A stretch of 64,000 bases of DNA from Corynebacterium bouchesdurhonense (GCF_900078305.2 NZ_LT546028.1:1216967-1280966), one strand, 5' to 3'. Shown: positions 1-8,819, counted from the stretch's first letter. A program made the numbers and translations. The notes: generated by a model not told the origin, from the sequence alone.

Positions 1-564
1 GACCACATTCTGCGCCCGCGCCACCCCGCCCGCAACAATGAGGCGCACGGCCTCGGCAGCCAGCTCGATCTGGCCGTCGAGGTCCGGGTTCTCCCCGGAA
101 ACGTCGGCAAGCACCCAGTCCGGCACGGCCGTGCCCTTCGGCGGGCGCCCGATGCCGACGCGCACCCGTGGGTAGTCCCTAGTGCCCAGGTGCTGGGTGA
201 CCGACTTCAGCCCGTTGTGCCCGTTCTCGTTCCCGCCCAGCTTTACGCGCACCGTGCCGGCGGGTAAGTCCAGCTCGTCGTGGACGACAATGACCCGCTC
301 CGGTGCAAGCCCCAACGAGCGCGCAGCAGGCGCGACCGCCTCGCCCGAGGTATTCATGAACGTGCCCGGCTTCAAAAGGCGCGCCCCGTCGACACCGCCC
401 GTGCGCTCCAGCTCGTCGAGCACCAGGTATCCCACGTTGTGGCGATTGCCCGCGTACTTCGCGCCCGGGTTGCCCAGGCCGACCACGAGCCACTGCGCGG
501 GCTCGGCGGGCCCGGCGGGTTCGGCGCGGCGAAAGAGACCATTGAGGAGAGCAAACACGCCCAT
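1..564 (-). CDS. Peptidyl-tRNA hydrolase paralogue, internally shortened; 3' end outside the window
   Basis: The minus-strand frame reads 188 codons without a stop from an ATG at 564 to the window edge. It shows the Pth hallmarks VVGLGNPG, RHNVG, GTFMNTSG, VVHDELDLPAG and GHNGLKSV, so the family (hydrolysis of peptidyl-tRNA released from stalled ribosomes, cytoplasm) is secure. Between the catalytic RHN and the FMN motif there are 25 residues, against 51 in the second copy at 1605-2189. About 26 residues of the segment that normally follows the first helix are therefore missing, with no frameshift. The start lies only nine bases from the divergent start of the nitronate monooxygenase. The shortened copy may be inactive or specialised; the complete copy nearby would cover the essential function. 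Confidence 0.85.
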   Translation of the reverse strand, partial: MGVFALLNGLFRRAEPAGPAEPAQWLVVGLGNPGAKYAGNRHNVGYLVLDELERTGGVDGARLLKPGTFMNTSGEAVAPAARSLGLAPERVIVVHDELDLPAGTVRVKLGGNENGHNGLKSVTQHLGTRDYPRVRVGIGRPPKGTAVPDWVLADVSGENPDLDGQIELAAEAVRLIVAGGVARAQNVV

Positions 565-573
565 AATGTACCC

Positions 574-1509
574 GTGAATATTGCAGATCTGCCCCGCGTT
601 GTCGCCGCGCCGATGGCCGGCGGCCCGTCTACCCCCGCCCTGGTCAACGCAGTCGGCTTCGGCTTCCTCGCGCTCGGCACGTGCACACCCGCGCAGGCGC
701 GGGAGTGGCTGGCCCAATGCGAGGCCCCGTTCGGCGCCAACCTGTTCATGCCGCAGGCCGAGCAGCTTCGCGAGGAGGCGTCGGCGGTGGCGGCGCGGCT
801 CGGCGCGGACGTCCCCCAGGTTGACCTGAGCTGGGGCTTCGGCGAGAAGTTCGCCGCCGTTATCGAGGCGGCGCCCGCGATCGTGTCGTCCACGTTCGGA
901 TGCTTCACCGCCGAGCAGATCGGCCTGCTCCACGCCGCGGGCTCGCAGGCCTGGTGCACCGTGGCCGGTGAGCGCGATGCCCGGGAGGCCGCGCGCCGGG
1001 GCGTCGACGGCCTGGTGGTGCAGGGCCCGCTCGCGGGCGGGCACCGCGGCACGTGGACGGTGGCGGAGGAGCCGGGCGCGGAAGCCCTCGACGAGCTCCT
1101 GGAGCGGGTGGTCCCGCTCGGGCTGCCGATCATCGCCGCCGGCGGGGCGCGCAGCGCCGGCGACGTGGCGCGGCTGCTCGGCCGCGGCGCGCAAAGCGTG
1201 GCGTGCGGCACCGCCTTCCTGCTTGCGGAGGAGGCCGGGACGTCCGAAGCCAACCGTGAGCTGCTTCGCTCGGGCCGCGCATCGGTTCTCAGCCGCGCCT
1301 TCTCCGGGCGCTGGGCGCGCGGGCTGGAGACGGAGTTCACCCGCGCGCACCCGGACCTGCCGCCGGTATACCCGTACCTGCGGCCGCTCACGCAGGAAAA
1401 CGAGTACTGCCTAGTAGGTGCGGAACGCGGCGACTTGGCGGCGGCGCCGGCTGCGGCTATCGAGGCGTCGCTAACGCCGGCGCCAACACCGGAGATACAA
1501 CAAGTATGA
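574..1509 (+). CDS. Nitronate monooxygenase (2-nitropropane dioxygenase family)
   Basis: This 311-residue flavoprotein should oxidise alkyl nitronates such as propionate 3-nitronate with FMN and oxygen. It has the TIM-barrel NMO signature: VVAAPMAGGPSTP at the N terminus, a central GPLAGGHRG containing the histidine expected to act as catalytic base, and IIAAGGARSAGDV followed by GTAFLL for FMN phosphate binding. The open frame extends far upstream, but conservation begins at VNIADLPRVV, so the GTG at 574 is chosen. The gene sits between two pth paralogues, divergent from the first and convergent with the second, so its promoter must overlap the beginning of the left pth. The family assignment is firm; the physiological substrate is not known. 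Confidence 0.85.
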   Translation: MNIADLPRVVAAPMAGGPSTPALVNAVGFGFLALGTCTPAQAREWLAQCEAPFGANLFMPQAEQLREEASAVAARLGADVPQVDLSWGFGEKFAAVIEAAPAIVSSTFGCFTAEQIGLLHAAGSQAWCTVAGERDAREAARRGVDGLVVQGPLAGGHRGTWTVAEEPGAEALDELLERVVPLGLPIIAAGGARSAGDVARLLGRGAQSVACGTAFLLAEEAGTSEANRELLRSGRASVLSRAFSGRWARGLETEFTRAHPDLPPVYPYLRPLTQENEYCLVGAERGDLAAAPAAAIEASLTPAPTPEIQQV

Positions 1510-1548
1510 AGACGCGCAAAACTATCCTCGCAGCAGCTCGCGCTCTCC

Positions 1549-1575
1549 GGCCGCGGTCCGGCCGGGTTCGCGGCC
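1549..1575. terminator. Possible hairpin between convergent genes
   Basis: GGCCGCG and CGCGGCC arms of seven bases are separated by 13 bases between the ends of the nitronate monooxygenase and the complete pth. No T tract follows on either strand, so a terminator role is only suggested by position. Confidence 0.3.
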
Positions 1576-1604
1576 CGACACGCCTGACGTGCCTCACGCG
1601 CGCG

Positions 1605-2189
1605 CTACCCAGCGACAGCCGCGATGATGGCGTCGGCGGCGTCCGCGGCGGCGATGGAGAGGTCCACCTGCTCCCTGGAGGAAAAGGGCTTGAGCACGTA
1701 GTCAGCGGGCGCCATGCGCCCGGGCGGGCGGCCGATGCCCACGGCAACCTTGTTGTACGCGGCCCCGCCGAGGGACTTCGTCACCGACTTCAGCCCGTTG
1801 TGCCCGTGGTCTCCGCCTCCCGCGCGCAGCTTCACCTCGCCCGGTTGCAGGTCCAGCTCGTCGTGCACCACGTACAGGTCCGCTGGTGACACCCCGAAGT
1901 AGTCCGCTAGCGCCTTGACCGGCCCTCCAGAGAGGTTCATAAACGCGCGGGTGCGCGCCAGCACCACCTGGCGCCCGGGGACGAGGCGGCCCGCCGCCAA
2001 CTCCGCCACCTCGGTGTTCGTGCGCTTGTGGTGGCTCAGCTGCGCCGGGACGGGCGTGGCGCGGCCGAGCAGCTCCCCCACCACGGCCACGCCCGCGTTG
2101 TGGCGGGTGGCCTCGTACTGGGGGCCGGGGTTGCCCAGGCCGACAACCAGGACGGGGGATGCTGAATTCACGGTGTTCACGGAGTTCAC
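1605..2189 (-). CDS. pth: Peptidyl-tRNA hydrolase
   Basis: The 194-residue protein is of normal length for bacterial Pth, which cleaves the ester bond of peptidyl-tRNA to recycle tRNA in the cytoplasm. Visible motifs are VVGLGNPGPQY, RHNAG with catalytic His30, AFMNLSGG with Asn85, VVHDELDL with Asp110, and GHNGLKSVTK with Asn131. It lies just downstream of rplY (ribosomal protein L25) on the same strand but beyond a strong terminator, an arrangement usual in actinobacteria. This is the copy expected to supply the essential activity, because the paralogue at 1-564 lacks about 26 central residues. Confidence 0.93.
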   Translation of the reverse strand: MNSVNTVNSASPVLVVGLGNPGPQYEATRHNAGVAVVGELLGRATPVPAQLSHHKRTNTEVAELAAGRLVPGRQVVLARTRAFMNLSGGPVKALADYFGVSPADLYVVHDELDLQPGEVKLRAGGGDHGHNGLKSVTKSLGGAAYNKVAVGIGRPPGRMAPADYVLKPFSSREQVDLSIAAADAADAIIAAVAG

Positions 2190-2221
2190 GGGATCTGGAC
2201 GCTACCAGATACCGGGCGCGG

Positions 2222-2253
2222 AAAACGGCCGGGGGAGCGCCTCCCACCGGCCG
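2222..2253 (-). terminator. Rho-independent terminator of rplY
   Basis: Read on the minus strand, CGGCCGG-TGGGAG pairs with CTCCC-CCGGCCG around a short GCG loop and is followed by TTTTCC. It starts 18 bases past the rplY stop. The distal base of the stem overlaps the first copy of the dispersed GTCGNNAAGC motif. Confidence 0.8.
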
Positions 2254-2271
2254 TCGACAAGCGAAATGCTC

Positions 2272-2943
2272 TTACTCGCTTGCGCCCTCGTCGCCCTCGC
2301 CACCGTCGGCGATCTCGACGGTCTCGTTGGCGTCTGCGCCAGCGTCGGCGCCACCCTCCTCGGCCTCAGCTGCGGCGGCCTCGAGCTCCTCGTCAACCTG
2401 CTCGAAGGTGACGTTGACAACCAGCAGCTCCGGATCGGAGACGAGCTCCGCACCGGCCGGCAGCTGCAGGTCGGACGCGTAGATCACGTCGCCGATCTCC
2501 TTGCCCTCGATGGACACGGCGATCTCGTCCGGGATGTTCAGGGCGTCGATCTCGATCTCCACCACGTCGGCCTCCTGCAGCACCACGGCGTCGTCCGCGG
2601 CCTCGCCCTCGGTGACAACCGGGACCTCGACGGTGACCTTCTCGCCGCGCTTCACGCCGAGCAGGTCGATGTGGTCGATCTCGAGGGTGAGCACGTTCTG
2701 GTCCACGTGCTTGACCATGCTGAGCAGCTTCTCGCCGTCAACCTCGAGCTCCAGGATGGCGTTGGTGCCGTTGTTGCGCACCAGCGCGGTCATCTCGATG
2801 CGGTCCACGGCGAAGTGGACGTTGTCCACGCCGGCCTCGTACAGCACGCCGGGGATCTTGCCATCGCGGCGCAGGCGGCGGGCGGAACCCTTGCCAAACT
2901 CTTCGCGCTTCTCAGCCTGCACAACGGGCGGGGTAATAGCCAT
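2272..2943 (-). CDS. rplY: 50S ribosomal protein L25/general stress protein Ctc
   Basis: The 223-residue protein is the long (TL5/CTC) form that binds 5S rRNA in the large ribosomal subunit. The N-terminal L25 domain is clear (KREEFGKGSARRLRRDGKIPGVLYEAG), followed by the CTC beta domain (DVVEIEIDALNIPDEIAVSI) and a very acidic, Ala/Glu/Gly-rich tail of about 40 residues. The open frame extends upstream to about 3234, but ATG 2943 follows an AAGGAG site at ideal spacing and begins MAITPPVVQAEKREEFG, typical of the family. The order rplY-pth is common in high-GC Gram-positives. A strong terminator follows the gene. Confidence 0.95.
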   Translation of the reverse strand: MAITPPVVQAEKREEFGKGSARRLRRDGKIPGVLYEAGVDNVHFAVDRIEMTALVRNNGTNAILELEVDGEKLLSMVKHVDQNVLTLEIDHIDLLGVKRGEKVTVEVPVVTEGEAADDAVVLQEADVVEIEIDALNIPDEIAVSIEGKEIGDVIYASDLQLPAGAELVSDPELLVVNVTFEQVDEELEAAAAEAEEGGADAGADANETVEIADGGEGDEGASE

Positions 2944-3266
2944 AGCTAGCTCCTTCTGGGTTGAAGGGCCGCGGGGCGATAGGAAACGCCCGCGACCACT
3001 GAACGGGTGTGCTCGTCGAGTGATCGCGGGCTTGGCGCGCGCGTGCGCGCAAAGTCGCTGTATCGAATCGCGCCGATAACGGCCCATGCGCGGGCCCTCG
3101 CCGAGACCGCTCAAGGGTAGCAAGTGGCCCACCCACAGGCCAAACCCGGGGCGGGCGGGCTGTCCACTCAAGTGCTCGCCGGGCCCTAGCCGGGCCCGCG
3201 GACGCGCCTTTAACGTGTGGGGCGAACCTGTCAAACTTCATACCAAGTGGGGGAAAGTTGCAAAAC
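2944..3266. other. Divergent intergenic region between rplY and the ESX/PPE-like gene
   Basis: This 323-base stretch contains no convincing gene. It holds the rplY ribosome-binding site next to 2943, a short GGGCCC/GGGCCC hairpin near 3182-3198, and a GGGGGAAAG ribosome-binding site at about 3249-3257 for the rightward gene. Promoters for both directions should lie here, but I see no hexamer pair good enough to place. Confidence 0.5.
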
Positions 3267-5321
3267 GTGCGAATCGATGTCGATGCGGTGCAGCGCGCCG
3301 TGGACCAGCTCAAGGCCATCCACGGCGGGCTCGGCGCCGGGTTCGGGCCCGCGGGTGGGCTCGCGGCGTTCACCGCGGCGTCCGGCTACCGCGATGCGGG
3401 GCGCGGGATGGGGCGCGTGTCCGGACACTACGCGCCGGAGGCGGTGCGTGTGTTCGCGAGCCACGTGATGGACACCGCGGTGACCGCCGAGGTCAATCTC
3501 AAGAATGCATTGCTTGCCGACGGCACCTGGGCCCGCGCCCTGACCAGCATCCAGCGCCCAGCCGCTGGCGGTGTGCGCGGCGGGCTGGGGAACTACGTGC
3601 CGAACACGCGCGCCGTGAACGCGCGGGCGACGGACTTCGCGCCCCACAGCCCGGTCGTGGGCTACGACCCGGCGCTGCTGCCGCTGAACAACAAGCTGGC
3701 TGCCTCCAACTTCGCCGCGCCCGCCGTGGAAGCCGCGTACTGGGAGGGTGTGGCCGCGCAGATCACGGCCGCGGTGCACGAGCTCTTCGGTCCGCGTCAG
3801 GCGCTGGCCACCTCCGCCGAGACCGACTGGGTGCGCCGGGGCGACCAGCGGATCAGCCGGGTGCAGCGCGCGGGCGCAGTCTTCGCGGCGAACGCCCACC
3901 GCATGGCGGCGCACTCGGGCGCGCTCGGCAGCGCGATCGGCAGCGAGGCGGTGATGGCGGCCGCGGCATCGGCCACGTACCTGGCCATCGTGCACCCGGT
4001 GGCGCGCAAAACCTTCGAGCAGGCGTACCTGGCGGCCTACCCGCCGCGCGCGGCCGCGGGGCTGTCGGCCACCGTCCCGGCCTTTACCAAGCTCCTGCCG
4101 GACCTGGACCGCATCTCCGGCGACCCGTTCTCCATCGACGAGCTGTCCGCGCCGACGTCCCCGTCCTTCGAGGCCTCGCCGCTGCCCACCGTGGTGCGCG
4201 AGGCGCTCGAGGCGCACGGGCACAAGGACCTAGCGCACGCGTCGACGCCGGCGGACGTGATTGGCCAGTACGGCCAGCCCAACCCTGACGTGCTGCAGGC
4301 GATCGCGGCGGGCGCCACCCCCACGCAGGCGGCCGCCGTGGCCGCGCCGCACATGCCGCCGACGCTTCACCCGGGCACCACGCCGGCAGGTGGGGCCTTG
4401 CCACTGCAGAGCGCGGCGGCGCGCCTCGCGCCGGCGCTAGGCAACGTGGGCGCGACGACGCTGCTCGGGGTCCCGGCTGGGCGGACGGCGCCCGCGGGTT
4501 CGAAGTTGGCGGCACTACCCGCCGCGCCAGCCGGCCAGGGTGCCGGCGCCGCTCCCGCGGCGGCCGGGGCGCCGACCGGGGCCGGCCGCCATAGGGCCGC
4601 GAACCAGGGGGGGCAGTCCGCGCGCGGCGCGGGCGCCGGGACCGGCGCTGGCTTCGGCGCAGACCACGCGGGGGCGCGGGCGGGGGTGCCCGCTGGAAGT
4701 GCCGGGAGCGGGGCCGGCGCCGGGAGCGGGGCCGACGCCACCGGCGGCCGGCACGCGGCCGCCCCTGGTGCCGCCGTGCGCGCGGCGGGGTTGGACGCCA
4801 CCCGTCCGGTGCAGGCGGCCTCTCTGGCACCCGGCGGGTTCGGCGGCATGGGCATCCCGGCGGCGAAGGGTCGCCAGGGTGGTGCCGCGCCGGTCCCGGC
4901 GGGCGGCCTCGGCGGCGGGGCAGTGGCTGGGCTTCCCGCCGGGTTCGGCGGGCTTGGGGGAGTAAGTAGCGCGGGTGGGCCGGGCGGCGCGGCCGGTGCC
5001 GGCGGGTTGGCGGGCGCGGCCGGTGCCGGCGGGTTGGCGGGCGCGGCCGGGTTCGCCGGGTCTGCGGGGACTGTGGGCACGGGTTCGGTTGCGTCGCCCC
5101 ACGCCGCGCCCGGCGGCGCCGGGCAGTCGCGTGCCATGGCCATGGGCGGTGCGCCTATGGCCGGGGGCGGTGCCGGCCGCGGGGGCGAGCGCAAGGGCGG
5201 CCGCAAGGTGAAGGCGGTGACCAGCGCGGTCGAGCGGGAGGGCAACCTCCAGGCGCTACTCGGAGACGCCCCGCTCGTGCTCCCGCCTGTGATCGGCGAC
5301 GAGGTGCGCAGCCGCGGCTAG
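3267..5321 (+). CDS. Large Ala/Gly/Pro-rich protein resembling PPE/ESX (type VII secretion) substrates
   Basis: The 684-residue product has an N-terminal helical region (RIDVDAVQRAVDQLKAIHGG) resembling ESX-associated helical-bundle proteins, a central helical domain to about residue 320, and a long Ala/Gly/Pro low-complexity region from about 330 to 630. A conserved-looking tail follows (VKAVTSAVEREGN, then ALLGDAPLVLPPVIGDEV). I recall similar tails in actinobacterial WXG100/PPE-like proteins, but this is memory rather than a search. The frame is open from TTG 3258, but the GGGGGAAAG site abuts that codon, so GTG 3267 with about nine bases of spacing is preferred. No Sec signal and no ESX core gene is nearby. 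Its stop overlaps the convergent aminotransferase stop by four bases. Function unknown. Confidence 0.6.
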   Translation: MRIDVDAVQRAVDQLKAIHGGLGAGFGPAGGLAAFTAASGYRDAGRGMGRVSGHYAPEAVRVFASHVMDTAVTAEVNLKNALLADGTWARALTSIQRPAAGGVRGGLGNYVPNTRAVNARATDFAPHSPVVGYDPALLPLNNKLAASNFAAPAVEAAYWEGVAAQITAAVHELFGPRQALATSAETDWVRRGDQRISRVQRAGAVFAANAHRMAAHSGALGSAIGSEAVMAAAASATYLAIVHPVARKTFEQAYLAAYPPRAAAGLSATVPAFTKLLPDLDRISGDPFSIDELSAPTSPSFEASPLPTVVREALEAHGHKDLAHASTPADVIGQYGQPNPDVLQAIAAGATPTQAAAVAAPHMPPTLHPGTTPAGGALPLQSAAARLAPALGNVGATTLLGVPAGRTAPAGSKLAALPAAPAGQGAGAAPAAAGAPTGAGRHRAANQGGQSARGAGAGTGAGFGADHAGARAGVPAGSAGSGAGAGSGADATGGRHAAAPGAAVRAAGLDATRPVQAASLAPGGFGGMGIPAAKGRQGGAAPVPAGGLGGGAVAGLPAGFGGLGGVSSAGGPGGAAGAGGLAGAAGAGGLAGAAGFAGSAGTVGTGSVASPHAAPGGAGQSRAMAMGGAPMAGGGAGRGGERKGGRKVKAVTSAVEREGNLQALLGDAPLVLPPVIGDEVRSRG

Positions 5322-6370
5322 CGGGCGCCGGCGGAGACGGCTTCCCAGGCAGCCAGGAACGCGGCAGACTCCGCTTCGTTGGTGACGGTGACGCGGATGC
5401 CCTCGGGGAACGCGCGAACCAGCACACCCTCGGCGGCGATCCGCTCGGCCAGCGCGGCGGGCGCCTCGTCCACCCGTTCGGCGGGGATCCAGATGAAGTT
5501 TGCTTGCGAGGCCGGCACGCCGTACGCGGCCAGCCGCTCGGCGACCAACTCGCGCTGCGCAACGGTCCCGTCGACGCGGCGGCGCAGCTCTTCGCCCGCC
5601 GCCAACGAGGCCGTGGCCGCGACCTGCGCGATCGAGCTCACGGAAAACGGCACCGCCACCTTGTTCAGCGCTTCGATGATCGGTTCGGGGCCGAAGGCGT
5701 AGCCGATGCGCGCGCCCGCCAGCCCGTACGCCTTGGAGAACGTGCGCAGGCCCACCACGTTCGGGTACTTCAGTATCTCCTCCGTTGCCACCGGGGTGTC
5801 GGCGGCGCGGTTGTACTCGAAGTAAGCCTCGTCCAGGGCAACCAGCACGCCGGGCGGTACCTCGTGCATGAACTCGGCGAACTCGCCGGTGGTGATCGTA
5901 GTGCCCGTTGGGTTGTTCGGGTTGCAGACGAAGATGAGCTTCGTGCGCTCGGTGACGGCCGCGGCCATCGCCGGCAGGTCGAGGCCGTGCTCGCTTGTCA
6001 ACGCAACCGGCACGGGCGTCGCCCCAGCCACCCGCGTGAAGATCGGGTAGGCCTCGAAGCTGCGCCACGGGAACACCACCTCGTCGCGAGGCTGGGTAGC
6101 GAGCACCACCAGCTGCTGGCACAGGGCGGACGAGCCCGTGCCCACGGCGACCTGCTCCACCGCCACGCCGAGGTGGGTGGCGAGCGCCCGGCGAATGCCT
6201 AAGGCGCCCATGTCGGGGTAGCGGTTGATGCCCGCCACCGCGCGCACCATCGCCTCCTCGACCGCGGGCAGCGGCCCCTCGGCGAGCTCGTTGGACGACA
6301 GCTTCACCGCCAGCTCGTTGCGCGCACCCGGCACGTACGCCGGCAGGTCCGCCAAATCAGGTCGAATCAT
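5318..6370 (-). CDS. pat: HisC-like/aromatic amino acid aminotransferase (Pat type)
   Basis: The 350-residue protein is a class I/II PLP-dependent aminotransferase of the HisC/Pat subgroup. Seen are KLSSNE (23-28), the NPNNPTG motif (150-156), ALDEAYFEY with Asp180 and Tyr183, and TFSKAYGLAGARIGY with Lys213 as the PLP Schiff-base lysine. The opening IRPDLADLPAYVPGARN matches corynebacterial and mycobacterial phenylalanine/aromatic aminotransferases better than HisC proper, and no his gene is nearby. It probably transaminates phenylpyruvate or other aromatic or imidazole substrates with glutamate. The stop codon overlaps that of the rightward neighbour by four bases. Confidence 0.85.
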   Translation of the reverse strand: MIRPDLADLPAYVPGARNELAVKLSSNELAEGPLPAVEEAMVRAVAGINRYPDMGALGIRRALATHLGVAVEQVAVGTGSSALCQQLVVLATQPRDEVVFPWRSFEAYPIFTRVAGATPVPVALTSEHGLDLPAMAAAVTERTKLIFVCNPNNPTGTTITTGEFAEFMHEVPPGVLVALDEAYFEYNRAADTPVATEEILKYPNVVGLRTFSKAYGLAGARIGYAFGPEPIIEALNKVAVPFSVSSIAQVAATASLAAGEELRRRVDGTVAQRELVAERLAAYGVPASQANFIWIPAERVDEAPAALAERIAAEGVLVRAFPEGIRVTVTNEAESAAFLAAWEAVSAGAR

Positions 6371-6389
6371 GCGGGTTCTGCGCCGCGGC

Positions 6390-7367
6390 CTAGGCCTGGC
6401 CCTCGAAGAGGGTGGTCACCGAGCCGTTCTCGAAGATCTCGCGAATGGTCTTTGCCAGCAGCGGGGCGATCGAGAGCACGGTGAGGTTGTTCCAGCCCTC
6501 GGTGTCCTGCGGCAGGGTGTCGGTGGTGATGACCTCCTCGGCGCCGCACTCGTTGAGGCGTTCGCGGGCGGGGTCGGAGAACACGCCGTGGGTGCACGCG
6601 ATGACCACCGAGTTCGCGCCGGCCTCCTTCAGCACGCCGACCGCGCCCGAGATGGTGCCGCCGGTGTCGATCATATCGTCGAGCAGGATGCAGTCCTTGC
6701 CCTCGACCTCGCCGACCACGCGGTTGGACACGACCTTGTTCGCCGCGTCAATGTCGCGGGTCTTGTGCACGAAGGCCATCGGGGCATCCCCCAGCATGTT
6801 GGCCCACTTCTCGGCCGTCTTCACGCGGCCGGCGTCGGGGGACACCACGCAGAGGTTGTCCAGCGGGTACTTGGACTTGATGTAATCCACCAGGATCGGC
6901 ATGGCGTGCATGTGGTCGACCGGGCCGTCGAAGAAGCCCTGGATCTGGTCGGTGTGCAGGTCCACGGACACAATGCGGTCCGCGCCGGCGGCGGTGAGCA
7001 AGTCCGCGATCAGGCGGGCGGAAATCGGCTCGCGCCCGCGGTGCTTCTTGTCCTGGCGCGCGTACGGGTAGAAGGGAAGGATCGCGGTGATGCGCTTGGC
7101 GGAGCCGCGCTTGAGCGCGTCGATCATGATGAGCTGCTCCACCAGCCACTTGTTCAGCGGCTGGGTGTGGGACTGCATGACAAAGCAGTCCGCGCCGCGC
7201 ACCGATTCCTCGAAGCGGATGAAGATCTCGCCGTTCGCAAAATCGCGCGCGGTGGTGGGAACCAGCTCGATGCCCAGTTCCTTGGCCACCGCCTCAGCCA
7301 GTTCGGGGTGTGCGCGGCCCGAAAATACCTTCAGGTCCTTGTGGCTTTCCGTGGAGTAACCAGTCAT
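6390..7367 (-). CDS. prs: Ribose-phosphate pyrophosphokinase
   Basis: This 325-residue class I PRPP synthetase transfers pyrophosphate from ATP to ribose 5-phosphate, making PRPP for purine, pyrimidine, histidine, tryptophan and NAD synthesis. It shows the ATP-binding flexible loop RQDKKHRGREP (104-114), the divalent-cation motif DLHTDQIQGFF (136-146), and the PRPP/ribose-phosphate loop DDMIDTGGT (230-238). It follows glmU by nine bases on the same strand, the usual glmU-prs pair, so the two are probably co-transcribed. Confidence 0.97.
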   Translation of the reverse strand: MTGYSTESHKDLKVFSGRAHPELAEAVAKELGIELVPTTARDFANGEIFIRFEESVRGADCFVMQSHTQPLNKWLVEQLIMIDALKRGSAKRITAILPFYPYARQDKKHRGREPISARLIADLLTAAGADRIVSVDLHTDQIQGFFDGPVDHMHAMPILVDYIKSKYPLDNLCVVSPDAGRVKTAEKWANMLGDAPMAFVHKTRDIDAANKVVSNRVVGEVEGKDCILLDDMIDTGGTISGAVGVLKEAGANSVVIACTHGVFSDPARERLNECGAEEVITTDTLPQDTEGWNNLTVLSIAPLLAKTIREIFENGSVTTLFEGQA

Positions 7368-7376
7368 GTTGTTCCC

Positions 7377-8819
7377 TTAACCCTGTTCGCGTGCTTTGCG
7401 TGCGGCTTCCGCCGCCTCGGTGCCCGGGCGGTGTTCTTCCACCCAGCCTTCGATGTTTCGCTGGCGACCTTCCTTCACGGCAAGCGCGCCGGGCGGCACA
7501 TCCTTGGTCAACACTGTACCCGCGCCCGTGTAGGCCCCGTCGCCGACAGTCACCGGAGCCACGAACATCGTGTCGGAGCCGGTGCGGCAGTAGTTGCCGA
7601 TGGTGGTGTGGTGTTTGTTCACGCCGTCGTAGTTCGCAAACACCGAGGAGGCGCCGATGTTGGACTCGACGCCCACCGTTGCGTCGCCGATGTAGGTCAG
7701 GTGCGGCACCTTAGAGCCCTCGCCGATCTTGGCGTTCTTTGACTCCACGAAGCCGCCGAGCTTGCCGCGCGCGCCGAGCTCGGTGCCCGGGCGGATGTAG
7801 GTGAAGGGGCCGACGCTGGCGTCCTCGCCGATCACGCCGAGCTCGCCCTGGGTGCGGACCACCTTCGCGCGGGCGCCGATCTCCATGTCGTTCAGCGTGG
7901 TGTCGGGGCCGATCTCCGCGCCGTCGCCGATCACGGTGGAGCCCCACAGCTGGGTGTTGGGGTGGATGACCACGTCGCGGCCGATCTCCACCTCCACGCC
8001 GATCCAGGTGGTGGCCGGGTCGATCACGGTCGCGCCGGCGCGCATGGCCTGCTCCACCAGGCGGCGGTTGAGCTCTTTGCCGGCCGCGGCGAGCTGCACC
8101 CGATCGTTCACGCCGGCCAGCTCGCGCGGGTCGGGGGCGGTGAACGCGGCCACCTTCTTGCCGTCGCCGCGAGCGATGCCCAGCACGTCGGTGATGTAGA
8201 GCTCGCCCTGGGCGTTGTCGGTGTTGATGCGGGTCAGCGCGTCGCGCAGCACCGCGCCGTCGAAAGCGAAGACCCCGGAGTTGACCTCGCGCACGCGGCG
8301 CTGCTCGTCGGAGGCGTCCTTCTCCTCCACGATCTCGGTCACGGCTCCGTCTGCGTCGCGGATGATGCGCCCGTAGCCGGTGGGGTTATCAAACTCGAGG
8401 CTGAGCACGGTCACCGCCGCCCCCTGCGACTCGTGCGCGTCAACCAGCGCGCCGATGGTCTCGGAGCGCAGAAGCGGCACGTCGCCGTTGGTCACCACCA
8501 CGGTGCCGTTGAAATCCGGGATGGCGGACAGCGCCACCTGTACCGCATGGCCGGTGCCGTTCTGCTCCTCCTGCACCGCCTGACGGATCTCCACGCCGAG
8601 CTGCGCCGCGATGGTGTCCACCGCCGGCGCGACCTGCTCGCGCTGGTGGCCAACCACGGCCACAAGGTAGTTCGGGTGGACCCCGGCCGCCGCGTGCAGC
8701 GAGTGGGAGAGCATGCTGCGCCCGCCGATTTCGTGCAGCGTTTTCTGGCGGTCGGATTTCATGCGGGTGCCGGCGCCGGCCGCGAGCACGACTACGGCGC
8801 GTTCAAGGTGGTTGGCCAC
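7377..8819 (-). CDS. glmU: Bifunctional UDP-N-acetylglucosamine pyrophosphorylase/glucosamine-1-phosphate acetyltransferase
   Basis: The 480-residue enzyme carries out the last two steps of UDP-GlcNAc synthesis for peptidoglycan. The N-terminal uridyltransferase domain has LAAGAGTRMKS (12-22), VAVVGHQREQV, QEEQNGTGHAVQVAL and VVVTNGDVPLL. The C-terminal half is a left-handed beta helix with hexapeptide repeats and the acetyltransferase segment IRPGTELGARGKLGGFVESKNA, then HLTYIGDATVG and NYDGVNKHHTTIG. It sits directly upstream of prs as the first gene of that pair, with a short AT-poor gap to the MFS gene above it. Confidence 0.97.
   Translation of the reverse strand: MANHLERAVVVLAAGAGTRMKSDRQKTLHEIGGRSMLSHSLHAAAGVHPNYLVAVVGHQREQVAPAVDTIAAQLGVEIRQAVQEEQNGTGHAVQVALSAIPDFNGTVVVTNGDVPLLRSETIGALVDAHESQGAAVTVLSLEFDNPTGYGRIIRDADGAVTEIVEEKDASDEQRRVREVNSGVFAFDGAVLRDALTRINTDNAQGELYITDVLGIARGDGKKVAAFTAPDPRELAGVNDRVQLAAAGKELNRRLVEQAMRAGATVIDPATTWIGVEVEIGRDVVIHPNTQLWGSTVIGDGAEIGPDTTLNDMEIGARAKVVRTQGELGVIGEDASVGPFTYIRPGTELGARGKLGGFVESKNAKIGEGSKVPHLTYIGDATVGVESNIGASSVFANYDGVNKHHTTIGNYCRTGSDTMFVAPVTVGDGAYTGAGTVLTKDVPPGALAVKEGRQRNIEGWVEEHRPGTEAAEAARKAREQG

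Noticed and set aside
2944..3234. N-terminal extension of rplY to 320 residues
   Set aside because: The good AAGGAG site and the conserved MAITPPV start lie at 2943; the extension has no family similarity.
4540..5211. Repeat array in the Gly/Ala-rich part of the ESX-like gene as a CRISPR or satellite
   Set aside because: The repetition is protein low complexity (Gly-Ala) with imperfect, variable units and no spacers.
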